Assembly: GCF_018397995.1 (NCBI RefSeq)
Contig: NZ_BBQH01000010.1
Coordinates: forward strand, 1 to 64,000
Length of the DNA stretch: 64,000 nucleotides
Source: Rhizomonospora bruguierae
GTDB lineage: Bacteria; Actinomycetota; Actinomycetes; Mycobacteriales; Micromonosporaceae
Direction: 5' to 3'
Positions within the stretch are counted from its first letter, which is position 1. Each line of letters begins with the position of its first letter. Below the pieces are notes generated by a model. That model did not search any database. It was not told the DNA's origin and saw nothing but the letters and a program-made list of their open reading frames with translations. This document shows, one piece after another, positions 25,736 through 33,630 of this stretch. A program made the translations under genes and the position numbers.

Positions 25736-26596
25736 CTACGCGGGCCGGGTGGAGTCGCGCAGGAACGAGGCCACGGCGCTCATGTCCTCGTCCTCGTAGC
25801 CCGCCTCGACGGCGGCCCGGACCGCGGCCCGGGTCGCGTCGAGTTGCTCCATGGTGGCACCGGCGCGGCCGGCGAGCGCCTCGATCAGCGCCAGGTCCTT
25901 GGCAACCAGCCCGAGCCGGAACGCCACCCCGGCGGACGCCGGGTCGACGAACGCCGCCCTCTTGTAGTGCACGTACGGCGCGGCGATCGCGCTCGCGCCG
26001 AACACGTCGTACGCGGCGGCCCGGTCGATGCCGGCCCGCTCGGCGAGCACGAGCGCCTCGGCGAGCGCCTGGTTGAGCGCGAACACCACCGAGTTGACGG
26101 CGAGTTTCATCGTCGCGCCCGCGCCCACCGGGCCGAGGTGGAACACGCTGCGGGCCAGCGGCTCCAGCGCCGGGCGGGCCCGCGCCAGTGCCGCCGCTTC
26201 CCCGCCGACCAGGAAGGTCAGCTCCCCGCGCTCCACCACCGGGACGCTGCCGGAGACGGGGGCGTCGAGCAGGTCGGCGCCGCGCCCGGCGACCCGGGGC
26301 GCCAGCGCCCGGACCGTTTCGGGCGCCACCGTGCTGGTCTCCACCACCACGGCGCCCTCCCCCACGCCGCCGAGCAGGTCGCCGTACACCTCGGCGACGG
26401 CGGCGTCGTCGGCGAGCGAGACGATGATCACGTGCGCGCCCTCGGCGGCCTCCCGGGCGGTCGGGGCCACCGGGGCGCCGGTGGCCGCGGCGTGGGCGGC
26501 GGTGCGGTTGTAGACGCGCACCCGGTGGCCGGCGCCGGTGAGCCGGCCGATCATGGCCGTGCCCATCCGGCCGGCACCGACGAATCCGATCCTCAC
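25736..26596 (-). CDS. 3-hydroxyisobutyrate-dehydrogenase-like NAD(P)-dependent reductase
   Basis: A 286-residue beta-hydroxyacid dehydrogenase. The dinucleotide motif is GFVGAGRMGTAMIGRL, the substrate-binding DAPVSGSVPVVERGELTFLVGG is conserved, and the catalytic lysine lies in GPVGAGATMKLAVNSV. The family oxidises 3-hydroxy acids or reduces the semialdehydes or imines; in this operon the substrate is unknown. The GTG at 26596 overlaps the SDR stop (GTGA). It is the last gene of the seven-gene operon. Confidence 0.92.
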   Translation of the reverse strand: MRIGFVGAGRMGTAMIGRLTGAGHRVRVYNRTAAHAAATGAPVAPTAREAAEGAHVIIVSLADDAAVAEVYGDLLGGVGEGAVVVETSTVAPETVRALAPRVAGRGADLLDAPVSGSVPVVERGELTFLVGGEAAALARARPALEPLARSVFHLGPVGAGATMKLAVNSVVFALNQALAEALVLAERAGIDRAAAYDVFGASAIAAPYVHYKRAAFVDPASAGVAFRLGLVAKDLALIEALAGRAGATMEQLDATRAAVRAAVEAGYEDEDMSAVASFLRDSTRPA

Positions 26597-27294
26597 GTCA
26601 GCAGCCACCCGCCGTCGACGGCCAGGTTCACCCCGTTCACGCCGCCATTCTCCAGCAGGAACACCACGGCGCCGGTGATGTCGGCCATGGTCACCAGCCG
26701 GCCGGTGGGCGTGCGGGCGCGGGTGGCGGCCAGCGCCGTGTCCTTGCCGGACCAGTACGGGCTGTCGCCGACGATGCCGGGGTGGATCGCGTTGACCCGG
26801 ACCGGCCCCAGTTCGGTGGCCAGCGCGTGCACCATCCCGACCACCCCGCCGTTCACTGTGGACACGGTGGTGGAGCCGGGGTACGGCCGGTTCAGCGCCT
26901 GCCCGCCGAAGAGCAGGATCGACGCGTCCGGGGCGAGCCGGTCCAGCAGGGCGTGCACCACTTCGGTGTAGCCCACCAGTTTGAGCGTCACCAGGTGCAC
27001 CGCCCGGGTCACGTCGTAGTCGGCGGCGGTGTTGTGGTCCCGGTCGATCGCGGCGAGCACCAGCCGATCGACCGGGCCGACCTTTGCCAGCGCGGCCGGG
27101 ATGCCGGCCGGCTCGGCCAGGTCGAGCGCCACGCCCCGCGCCGTACCGGGGCCCGCCGCACCCAGTTCGCGGGCGACCGCCTCGGCCCGCCCCGCGTCCC
27201 GGCCGGTGAGCACCACCTCCCGGCCGCCGTGCACGTAGTGCGCCGCCACCTCGCGGCCCAGGCCGGACGTCCCGCCGACCACCACCACCGTCAT
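26593..27294 (-). CDS. Short-chain dehydrogenase/reductase lacking the catalytic Tyr and Lys
   Basis: A 233-residue SDR. The cofactor motif VVGGTSGLGREVAAHYV and TGRD are normal. Where the YxxxK catalytic pair is expected the sequence is VSTVNGGVVGMVHALATEL, so Tyr is replaced by Val and Lys by Asn. Classical SDR chemistry may therefore be impaired or done differently; SDR subfamilies with an N-containing motif here are known. RVNAIHPGIV and NLAVDGGWLLT are standard. The ATG at 27294 overlaps the cupin stop by ATGA, so the gene is co-translated. Confidence 0.88.
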   Translation of the reverse strand: MTVVVVGGTSGLGREVAAHYVHGGREVVLTGRDAGRAEAVARELGAAGPGTARGVALDLAEPAGIPAALAKVGPVDRLVLAAIDRDHNTAADYDVTRAVHLVTLKLVGYTEVVHALLDRLAPDASILLFGGQALNRPYPGSTTVSTVNGGVVGMVHALATELGPVRVNAIHPGIVGDSPYWSGKDTALAATRARTPTGRLVTMADITGAVVFLLENGGVNGVNLAVDGGWLLT

Positions 27295-28190
27295 CGGGTA
27301 CCTCCCTCCAGCCGGTCCCGCAGGTACTCCCAGTCCCGCGCGAACCGGTACGAGTGCCGGCCTGGCGGCTGCGGCGCCTGGGTCTCCAGCCACCGCAGCG
27401 GGCCGTCGCCGAGGTTGCGAAACGCGTGCACGCAGCCGACGCCGGCGAACGCGACGTCGCCCGGCCCCAGGTCGTAGCGCTCCCCGTCGAACTCGCCCTC
27501 GGCCCGGCCGGTGAGGAACAGGTACGTCTCCTCGAACGGGTGGTCGTGCCGGCCCGCCACCCCGTCCGGGTCGTACTGGACCATGAACATCGTCGCCAGT
27601 TCGGCGCCCAGGTCCCGGTCCACCATCATCTTGACCGTGATGCCGCTGTAGACCAGCAGCGCGGTGCGCATGCTGGCGGAGACGGCCAGCAGGTTCTGGC
27701 TCTGCCCGCCGGGGTCCAGGTGCGCCGGCTCGATGTGGCCGAACCGGCGCACCCGCGGATCCCGCACGTCGACGGTCACCGGTGCGGGACCGTCCCATGG
27801 GGAGACGAGGTACGTGTCGTCGGCGTGACCGGCGCGCGGCTGCGGCGCGAGCAGCTCCGCCCACCGCGCCGGCTCGCCGCCGTCGTTGTGGAACGAGTGC
27901 GGCGTGCCGACCGGGACGAGGCCGTAGTCGCCCGGTCCGAGCCGCCACGCGCCCTCGTCGGTCCGCAGCACGACGGCGCCGTCGAGCACGTACACGCTCT
28001 CCTCGTACGAGTGGACGTGGGCTGGCACCGAGCCGCCGGACTCGAGCGCGCACACGCCGAATCCGGTGTGGACGGCCGGACCGCCGGCTCCCACGGCCGC
28101 GTCCCGGCCGAAGCCGACCGCGCCGGCCGCCCAGCCGGGAGCGGTGAAGGTCGCGTCGGTGGCCCGCCGGACCAGGTGCCCGCCCGCCAT
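27291..28190 (-). CDS. Two-domain cupin (bicupin) metalloprotein
   Basis: A 299-residue protein with two complete cupin domains. In the first, His/Glu ligands lie in PAHVHSYEESVYVLDG with a later His in GTPHSFHN. In the second, they lie in GRHDHPFEETYLFLTGRAEG and VGCVHAFRN. Bicupins of this size include ureidoglycine aminohydrolases and ring-cleaving dioxygenases; both metal sites look intact here. The start codon shares a base with the amidohydrolase stop (TGATG). Its place beside an amidohydrolase suggests it acts on the product of a hydrolysed or deaminated nitrogenous substrate (inference). Confidence 0.85.
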   Translation of the reverse strand: MAGGHLVRRATDATFTAPGWAAGAVGFGRDAAVGAGGPAVHTGFGVCALESGGSVPAHVHSYEESVYVLDGAVVLRTDEGAWRLGPGDYGLVPVGTPHSFHNDGGEPARWAELLAPQPRAGHADDTYLVSPWDGPAPVTVDVRDPRVRRFGHIEPAHLDPGGQSQNLLAVSASMRTALLVYSGITVKMMVDRDLGAELATMFMVQYDPDGVAGRHDHPFEETYLFLTGRAEGEFDGERYDLGPGDVAFAGVGCVHAFRNLGDGPLRWLETQAPQPPGRHSYRFARDWEYLRDRLEGGTR

Positions 28191-29557
28191 CACGCCGCCC
28201 GGGGCGCGCTCGCGGCGGCGGTCGCCTGCGCGGCCAGCAACCGGTCCCGGGCCTGCTCGACCAGGTTCCGGGCGGCGTCCACGTCCGCCAGGAGCCGGCC
28301 GCCGCGCTTGCGCACGATCCCGTCCACCAGCACGGTGTCTACATTTGACACGTCCGCGGCGAGGGTGACGGCCGCGACCGGGTCCAGCACCGGCGCGATG
28401 TTGATGCCGGCGTCGATCAGGACGATGTCCGCCCGCTTTCCGGGGGTCAGCGAACCGGTCCGGTCCGCCACCCCGGCCACCCCGGCGCCGTTGATGGTGG
28501 CCATCTCCAGCATCTGCCGGGCGGTCAGCATCGTCGCCGGCACCTCCACGTTGGCCTGCCAGCAGTCGGCGTTGACCCGGGCGCGCTCGGCGGCGAAGGC
28601 GGCCCGCATGTTGGTGAACATGTCCCCGGGCGCCGTGGTCACCACGTCGATGCTCAGCGACGGCTTCAGCCCGTACTCGATCGCCTTCATGACCGGCGGC
28701 CAGCCGTGCCCCATCTGAAGCTCGATCTGCGGCGCGACCGAGACGGTGCCGCCGCTGTCCCGAACCAGCCCCCACTCCTGCTCACTGAAGTAGCAACAGT
28801 GGACGTACGTGGTGTCCGGGCCGAGCAGACCCAGCCCGTCCAATTGCTTGACCATGCCGAACCGGCCGGCGAGCCGGCCCATGGCCACGTGGACAGTGAT
28901 GGGAATGGCCAGCTCGCGGGCCAGCCCCCACTCCGCCCGGACCACATCGTCCACACAGAAGCCCGGACCGCGGGTGGCCAACCCCATCGTGAGCAGCCCT
29001 GAGTCGGAGGCGAAGTAGGTGTCCCGGATACGGCGCACGTCCGCGTCGGGGATCGCGATGGTGCTCTCGAACCAGTAGGCGGCCAGCGACGTGTTCGCGC
29101 TGCCGTACGCGTACTGGGCCCGGATGCCGCTGTCGGTCAGGCCCTGGATCGCCGCGTCGGGATGCTCGGGCGTGTTGTTGATGTGCGACCAGTCGACCAG
29201 CGTGGTGATGCCCGCGTTCAGGCACTCCAGCGAGCCGGCCAGGTTGGACGCGTACACGTCCGCCGCCGTGTACAGCGGCGCGAACGTGTCCAGGATCTCC
29301 ACGAAGTAGTCGTCCAGGGTGGCGTTCGGCGCGCTGCCGCGGATCGCCGCCTCCCAGGTGTGCCGGTGGGTGTCGACGAAGCCGGGTACGACGATCATTC
29401 CGGCCGCGTCGATGACCTCGGCGTCCAGGTCGCCCAGGTCGGCCTCGACGGCGGCGATCGCCCCGTCCTCGATGAGAATGTCGCCGCGGGGCAGGTCGCC
29501 CAGGTGGGGGTCCACGGTGAGCACGCGCCCACCACGGATGAGGGTCCGGTGAGCCAT
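28190..29557 (-). CDS. Amidohydrolase of the TrzN/AtzB/cytosine-deaminase-like group
   Basis: A 455-residue metal-dependent hydrolase. The N-terminal beta-sandwich leads to the metal site VDTHRHTWEAAIRG. Later ligands lie in PITVHVAMG, TTYVHCCYFSEQEW and PSLSIDVVTTAPGDMF. The C-terminal LTPGKRADIVLIDAG is typical of the superfamily. Such enzymes deaminate or dechlorinate heterocycles, or hydrolyse cyclic amidines. It lies 18 nt after the E1-beta stop and is probably an early or middle catabolic step; the substrate cannot be assigned. Confidence 0.9.
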   Translation of the reverse strand: MAHRTLIRGGRVLTVDPHLGDLPRGDILIEDGAIAAVEADLGDLDAEVIDAAGMIVVPGFVDTHRHTWEAAIRGSAPNATLDDYFVEILDTFAPLYTAADVYASNLAGSLECLNAGITTLVDWSHINNTPEHPDAAIQGLTDSGIRAQYAYGSANTSLAAYWFESTIAIPDADVRRIRDTYFASDSGLLTMGLATRGPGFCVDDVVRAEWGLARELAIPITVHVAMGRLAGRFGMVKQLDGLGLLGPDTTYVHCCYFSEQEWGLVRDSGGTVSVAPQIELQMGHGWPPVMKAIEYGLKPSLSIDVVTTAPGDMFTNMRAAFAAERARVNADCWQANVEVPATMLTARQMLEMATINGAGVAGVADRTGSLTPGKRADIVLIDAGINIAPVLDPVAAVTLAADVSNVDTVLVDGIVRKRGGRLLADVDAARNLVEQARDRLLAAQATAAASAPRAA

Positions 29558-29575
29558 GGGTCACTCCAGAGTCGG

Positions 29576-30556
29576 TCAGTAGGCGGCCAGCCCCCGTACC
29601 GCCGCCGTCACCTTGTCCACTGTCGGCATGACCCGCTGCTCCAGCGGGTCGGCGAAGGGCAGCGGCACGCACGCGGCGGCCACCCGGCGGATCGGCGCGT
29701 CGAGCAGCTCGAAGCCCTCGTCCGCGACCAGCGAGGCGACCGTGCCGCCCCAACCGCCCTGATACGGGTTCTCCTCGACGATCAGCAGCCGCGAGGTGCG
29801 GCCGACCGACTCGAGCACCGTGCGGATGTCCAGCGGGATCAGGCAGCGCAGGTCGACGACCTCCGCGAAGATCCCGTCGCGGGCCAGCGCCTCGGCGGCG
29901 GCCAGCGCGACCGGCACCGTGCTGGCCAGGGCCACCACGGTCAGGTCCGTGCCCGGGCGGGCCACCGTCGCCTCGCCCAGCGGCACCAGGTGGTCCGGCG
30001 GGGCGGCCGGTCCCCTGCTCGCGAACAGTCCCTTGTGCTCGAAGAACAGCACCGGATCGTCGCTGCGCACGGCGGCGGCCAGGAGCCCGACCACGTCCGC
30101 GGGCGTGCTCGGTGCGGCGATCTTCAACCCCGGCACCGCCAGCGCCCAGTTCTCCACGGCCTGCGAGTGCTGCGCGCCGAAGCCCAGCCCACCGCCGTTC
30201 GCGGTGCGCACCACCAGCGGCACGGTCACCTGGCCGCCGGTCATGTAGCGCACCTTGGGGATCTCGTTGGCCAGGTAGTCCCAGCAGCAGGCGAGGAAGT
30301 CGGAGAACATGATCTCGGCGACCGGGCGCAGGCCGGTCATCGCCGCGCCCATCGCGGCCCCGACGATGGCCTGCTCGGAGATCGGGGTGTCCCACACCCG
30401 CTCCGGGCCGAACTCCTTGAACAGCCCGACGGTCGTCTTGAACACGCCCTCGGCCGCGCCGATGTCCTCACCGAGGCAGACCACCGACGGGTCCCGGCGC
30501 ATCTCCCGGGCCAGCCCCTCGGCCACCGCCTCGCGGTAGGTGATCACGTCCGCCAC
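29576..30556 (-). CDS. 2-oxoacid (pyruvate/acetoin-type) dehydrogenase E1 beta subunit
   Basis: A 326-residue transketolase-like beta subunit: ITYREAVAEGLAREMRRDPSVV, GEDIGAAEGVFKTT, DTPISEQAIVGAAMGAAMTGLRPVAEIMF, and RTANGGGLGFGAQHSQ, plus the C-terminal PYQGGWGGTVASLV. It pairs with the adjacent alpha subunit to decarboxylate a 2-oxo acid or acetoin with TPP. No E2 or E3 gene is in the operon, so those subunits must come from elsewhere or the acceptor differs. The GTG at 30556 or the coupled GTG at 30547 (GTGA overlap) may be the start. Confidence 0.92.
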   Translation of the reverse strand: MADVITYREAVAEGLAREMRRDPSVVCLGEDIGAAEGVFKTTVGLFKEFGPERVWDTPISEQAIVGAAMGAAMTGLRPVAEIMFSDFLACCWDYLANEIPKVRYMTGGQVTVPLVVRTANGGGLGFGAQHSQAVENWALAVPGLKIAAPSTPADVVGLLAAAVRSDDPVLFFEHKGLFASRGPAAPPDHLVPLGEATVARPGTDLTVVALASTVPVALAAAEALARDGIFAEVVDLRCLIPLDIRTVLESVGRTSRLLIVEENPYQGGWGGTVASLVADEGFELLDAPIRRVAAACVPLPFADPLEQRVMPTVDKVTAAVRGLAAY

Positions 30557-31506
30557 GCCGCACCCCCGTCCGCCCACACGTCGGTCAGCGCCTGCGCCGG
30601 GTCGGCCGGCGGGGCCGCCCTGGCCGCCTCGACCGCCCGCCGCACCGTCGCCTGCGCCCGCCGGTCCGCCGCGTCCACGGCGGCCCCGTCGCCCACCGCC
30701 TTGCGGGCCACCAACAGCGGGTCGCGGGCCAGCCACTCGGCCACCTCACCCTCGGGGCGGTACCGGGCCGGGTCCGTGCGGCTGTGGCCGTAGTGGCGGT
30801 AGGTGCGGGCCTCGATGACGGTCGGGCCGCCACCGCCGCGGGCCCGCTGCGCCGCGCGGGCCACCGCGTCGCGCACCACCAGCACGTCATTGCCGTCGAT
30901 GACCTCCGCCGGCAGCCCGTACGCCGGCGCCCGGTCGGCGGCCGGATTGGGCACCGCGGTCACCGTGCCGATCGGCGTGTACTCCATGTAGAGGTTGTTC
31001 TCGCAGACGAACACCGCCGGCAGCCGCCACACCGCCGCCAGGTTCAGCGCCTCGTGGAACGCGCCGATGTTGGTCGCGCCGTCACCGAAGAACGCCACCG
31101 CCACCTGCCCGGTGCCGCGCAGCTTCGCCGACCACGCCGCGCCCGCCGCCATCGGCAGGTGCGCGCCGACGATCGCGTACGAGCCGAGCATGGACGCCGA
31201 CGCCTTGGTGAGGTGCATCGAGCCGCCCTTGCCGCGGCACACGCCGGTGTCCCGGCTCATCAACTCGGCCAGGCACTCCTCCGGCGTCGCGCCCCGGGCG
31301 ATCGCGTGGTGGTGGCCCCGGTAGGTGGCGAACACGTAGTCGTCCGGGCGCAGCGCCGCGCTCGCGCCCACGGCGACCGCCTCGTGCCCGGCCGCCAGGT
31401 GCGTGGTGCCCTTCACCAGTCCGGCCATGAACAGGTCGTGCGCGGCCTTCTCGGTACCGCGGATGACCGCCATCCGTTCGTAGAGGTCGAGCAGCTCGGC
31501 GCTCAT
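30544..31506 (-). CDS. 2-oxoacid (pyruvate/acetoin-type) dehydrogenase E1 alpha subunit
   Basis: A 320-residue TPP-binding alpha subunit. It has THLAAGHEAVAVGASAAL, DYVFATYRGHHHAIARG, GKGGSMHL, and the TPP/Mg motif FFGDGATNIGAFHEALNLA with VCENNLYMEY; the phosphorylation-loop region YRHYGHSRTDP is conserved. The ATG at 31506 overlaps the stop of the M24 hydrolase (ATGA), and the 3' end overlaps the beta subunit start. It is similar to AcoA of acetoin dehydrogenase and to PdhA; the substrate is not determined. Confidence 0.93.
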   Translation of the reverse strand: MSAELLDLYERMAVIRGTEKAAHDLFMAGLVKGTTHLAAGHEAVAVGASAALRPDDYVFATYRGHHHAIARGATPEECLAELMSRDTGVCRGKGGSMHLTKASASMLGSYAIVGAHLPMAAGAAWSAKLRGTGQVAVAFFGDGATNIGAFHEALNLAAVWRLPAVFVCENNLYMEYTPIGTVTAVPNPAADRAPAYGLPAEVIDGNDVLVVRDAVARAAQRARGGGGPTVIEARTYRHYGHSRTDPARYRPEGEVAEWLARDPLLVARKAVGDGAAVDAADRRAQATVRRAVEAARAAPPADPAQALTDVWADGGAAWRT

Positions 31507-32810
31507 GACGGCGGCCCCGGGTTCCGGTGCGACTGGGACTCCCGGAGGGTGTTCAGCGCGCCGCCGGCGGTGAAGTACCGGCGGCCGGCGACCAGCAACT
31601 CCTCCGCCGGGAACCGGGTGATGACCTCGCAGCCGTCCGCGGTCACCACCACCTCCTCCTCGATCCGCGCCGCGGACCAGCCGTCCGCCGCGGGCCAGTA
31701 GGTCTCCAGCGCGAAGACCATCCCCTCCTCCAGGACCTCCGGGTGGTCCAGCGAGACCAGCCGGCTGAAGATGGGCTTCTCCCAGATGGACAGCCCCACC
31801 CCGTGCCCGTACTGGAGGGCGAACGCGGCCTGCTCGTCGGGGAAGCCGAACTCCTGCGCCCGGGGCCACACCGAGACGATGTCGGCGGTGGTGGCGCCCG
31901 GCCGGACCAGGGCGATCGCGTTGTCCATGTATTCGCGGCAGCGCACGTACGCGTCCCGCTGCGCCGACGACGCGCTGCCCACCGCGAAGCAGCGGTAGTA
32001 GCAGGTGCGGTACCCGAGGTGGCTGTGCAGGATGTCGAAGAACGCCGGGTCGCCGGGGCGGATGAGCCGGTCGCTGTAGACGTGCGGGTGCGGCGAGCAG
32101 CGCTCCCCCGAGATCGCGTTGACCCCCTCGACGTACTCGCTGCCCAGGTCGTACAGGACCTTGCTGACCAGGCCGACGCACTCGTTCTCCCGCACGCCGG
32201 GGCGCAGGAACTCGTACAGCGCCTCGTAGGCGGCGTCCACCATGGAGCACGCCTGGGTGAGCAGGCCGATCTCGTCCGGCGTCTTGATCCGCCGGGCGGC
32301 GAGGAAGGTCTGCTGGCCGTCGACCACCTCGACGCCCCGGGCCCGCAGCGCCGCCAGCACCGGCAGCTCGATCAGGTCGACGCCGAGCGGCTCGCCGGCC
32401 AGGCCGTGCTCGGCCAGCACGGTGTGGACCTTGTCGGCCACGTCCGCGGCGATGCCGGCGTCCGGGTGGAACGCCCCGCGCAGCGTGGAGATGCCGGCGC
32501 GGGCACGCTCGGCGCCGTCCAGCCACGGGTTGTAGATCTGGTGGTGCCGGGCCGCCGACCCGAAGTCCCAGAGCACGGGCTCGCCGCCGCGCGGCAGCAC
32601 CGCGAACCGGATCAGCTTGTCCATCGCCCAGGTGCCGATGTGGGTGGCGGTGAGGTACCGGATGTTGGCGAAGTCGAAGGTGAGCAGCGCGCCCAGGTCC
32701 GAGGAGTCCAGTTCGGCGCGGAGCCGGGCCAGGCGGTCCGTGCGCAGCCGGTCCAGGTCGATCCGGCGCTCCCAGTCGACGGCGTTGGTGCCGTAGGTGC
32801 GGATGGCCAT
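31503..32810 (-). CDS. M24-family creatinase/ectoine-hydrolase-like enzyme, first gene of catabolic operon
   Basis: A 435-residue pita-bread hydrolase. The N-terminal creatinase domain (LRAELDSSDLGALLTFDFANIRYLTATH) precedes the M24 fold. In the metal region, FFDILHSHLGYRTCYYRCFAVG has the first Asp, but Cys stands where metal-dependent relatives have the second Asp. YGHGVGLSIWEKP, FALETYW and EEEVVVT are kept. Loss of a metal ligand points to a non-metal hydrolase such as creatinase or ectoine hydrolase rather than an aminopeptidase P. The ATG at 32810 has GAGGTGA upstream. Confidence 0.87.
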   Translation of the reverse strand: MAIRTYGTNAVDWERRIDLDRLRTDRLARLRAELDSSDLGALLTFDFANIRYLTATHIGTWAMDKLIRFAVLPRGGEPVLWDFGSAARHHQIYNPWLDGAERARAGISTLRGAFHPDAGIAADVADKVHTVLAEHGLAGEPLGVDLIELPVLAALRARGVEVVDGQQTFLAARRIKTPDEIGLLTQACSMVDAAYEALYEFLRPGVRENECVGLVSKVLYDLGSEYVEGVNAISGERCSPHPHVYSDRLIRPGDPAFFDILHSHLGYRTCYYRCFAVGSASSAQRDAYVRCREYMDNAIALVRPGATTADIVSVWPRAQEFGFPDEQAAFALQYGHGVGLSIWEKPIFSRLVSLDHPEVLEEGMVFALETYWPAADGWSAARIEEEVVVTADGCEVITRFPAEELLVAGRRYFTAGGALNTLRESQSHRNPGPPS

Positions 32811-32843
32811 TGACACTCACCTCGCCCTCATGGGGGTATCGGG

Positions 32844-32886
32844 ACCGTAACGCCGGCGAAACACCAGTGTCAAGTATCACTTAACG
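32844..32886 (-). promoter_or_regulatory. Promoter and candidate operator of the catabolic operon
   Basis: On the minus strand TTGACA (32868-32873) and TACGGT (32844-32849) are 18 bp apart, giving a start near 32837 and a ~27-nt leader. The perfect inverted repeat AAGT-ATC-ACTT (32872-32882) overlaps the -35 box, and its flanks extend the symmetry (TnAAGT / ACTTnA). The XRE-cupin regulator gene diverges from 32938, so this is its likely binding site. Confidence 0.6.
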
Positions 32887-32937
32887 CTTCCGGGGGCCCG
32901 CTACGATTCCGTTAACCACTGCTCACCAGGAGGTGCC

Positions 32938-33594
32938 GTGCCGGCGACCGACCTGCCCGACCTCGGCGATCGCATCCGGGCGGCGCGGCTGCGCAGGGGC
33001 GTGAGCCTGCGCGCGCTCGCCCGCGACGTGGGCGTCTCGGCCAGCATGATCTCCCAGATCGAGACCGGTAAGAGCCGGCCGTCGGTGAGCACGCTGTACG
33101 CGATCACCTCCGCGCTCGGGATGTCCGTCGAGGAGGTGTTCGCCCCCGCCGCGGAGCCGGCCGCCGCCCCGCCGTCCGCCGTGGACGCTGTCCGCGCCGC
33201 GGCCGCCGCCCGCACGCTGGCCGACCCGCCACCCGGACTGGCCTGGCTCGGCCCGGTGGTCCGCCCGCACGAGCGGCAGACGCTGCGGCTGGACTCCGGC
33301 GTCACCTGGGAGCGCCTCGGTGAACTGCCGGGGCAGAGCGTGGACTTCCTGCTCGTGACCTACGCCCCGGGCGCCACCTCGTCCAGCAACGGCGCGCTGA
33401 TGCGGCACGCGGGCTGCGAGTACGGACTGCTGCTGCGCGGCGAACTGGTCCTCACGCTCGGGTTCACCGACAGCGTCCTGCGCGCCGGCGACGCCATCTC
33501 GTTCGACTCGACGACCCCGCACGGGTACCGCAACGACGCGACCGAACCCGCCGTCGGCGTCTGGTTCGTGATGGAGGACGGCACCGTCCACTGA
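32938..33594 (+). CDS. XRE-family regulator with C-terminal cupin (PuuR-like)
   Basis: A 218-residue regulator. The N-terminal helix-turn-helix is IRAARLRRGVSLRALARDVGVSASMISQIETGKSRPSVSTLYAI. A Pro/Ala linker (~65-95) follows. The C-terminal cupin is at ~130-215 (GCEYGLLLRGELVLTLGFTDSV, SFDSTTPHGYRND). Ligand-sensing XRE-cupin proteins usually repress the neighbouring catabolic genes until the substrate appears. AGGAGGTGCC precedes the GTG start. It diverges from the seven-gene operon across about 130 bp. Confidence 0.92.
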   Translation: MPATDLPDLGDRIRAARLRRGVSLRALARDVGVSASMISQIETGKSRPSVSTLYAITSALGMSVEEVFAPAAEPAAAPPSAVDAVRAAAAARTLADPPPGLAWLGPVVRPHERQTLRLDSGVTWERLGELPGQSVDFLLVTYAPGATSSSNGALMRHAGCEYGLLLRGELVLTLGFTDSVLRAGDAISFDSTTPHGYRNDATEPAVGVWFVMEDGTVH

Positions 33595-33630
33595 GGGGCC
33601 AGCCGCGCCACGACGAACGACCGGGGCGGG

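Noticed and set aside
30544-32880. A 778-codon frame suggesting an M24-E1 alpha fusion
   Set aside because: The first part is a different frame from the real M24 gene; E1 alpha has its own ATG at 31506 with an ATGA overlap.
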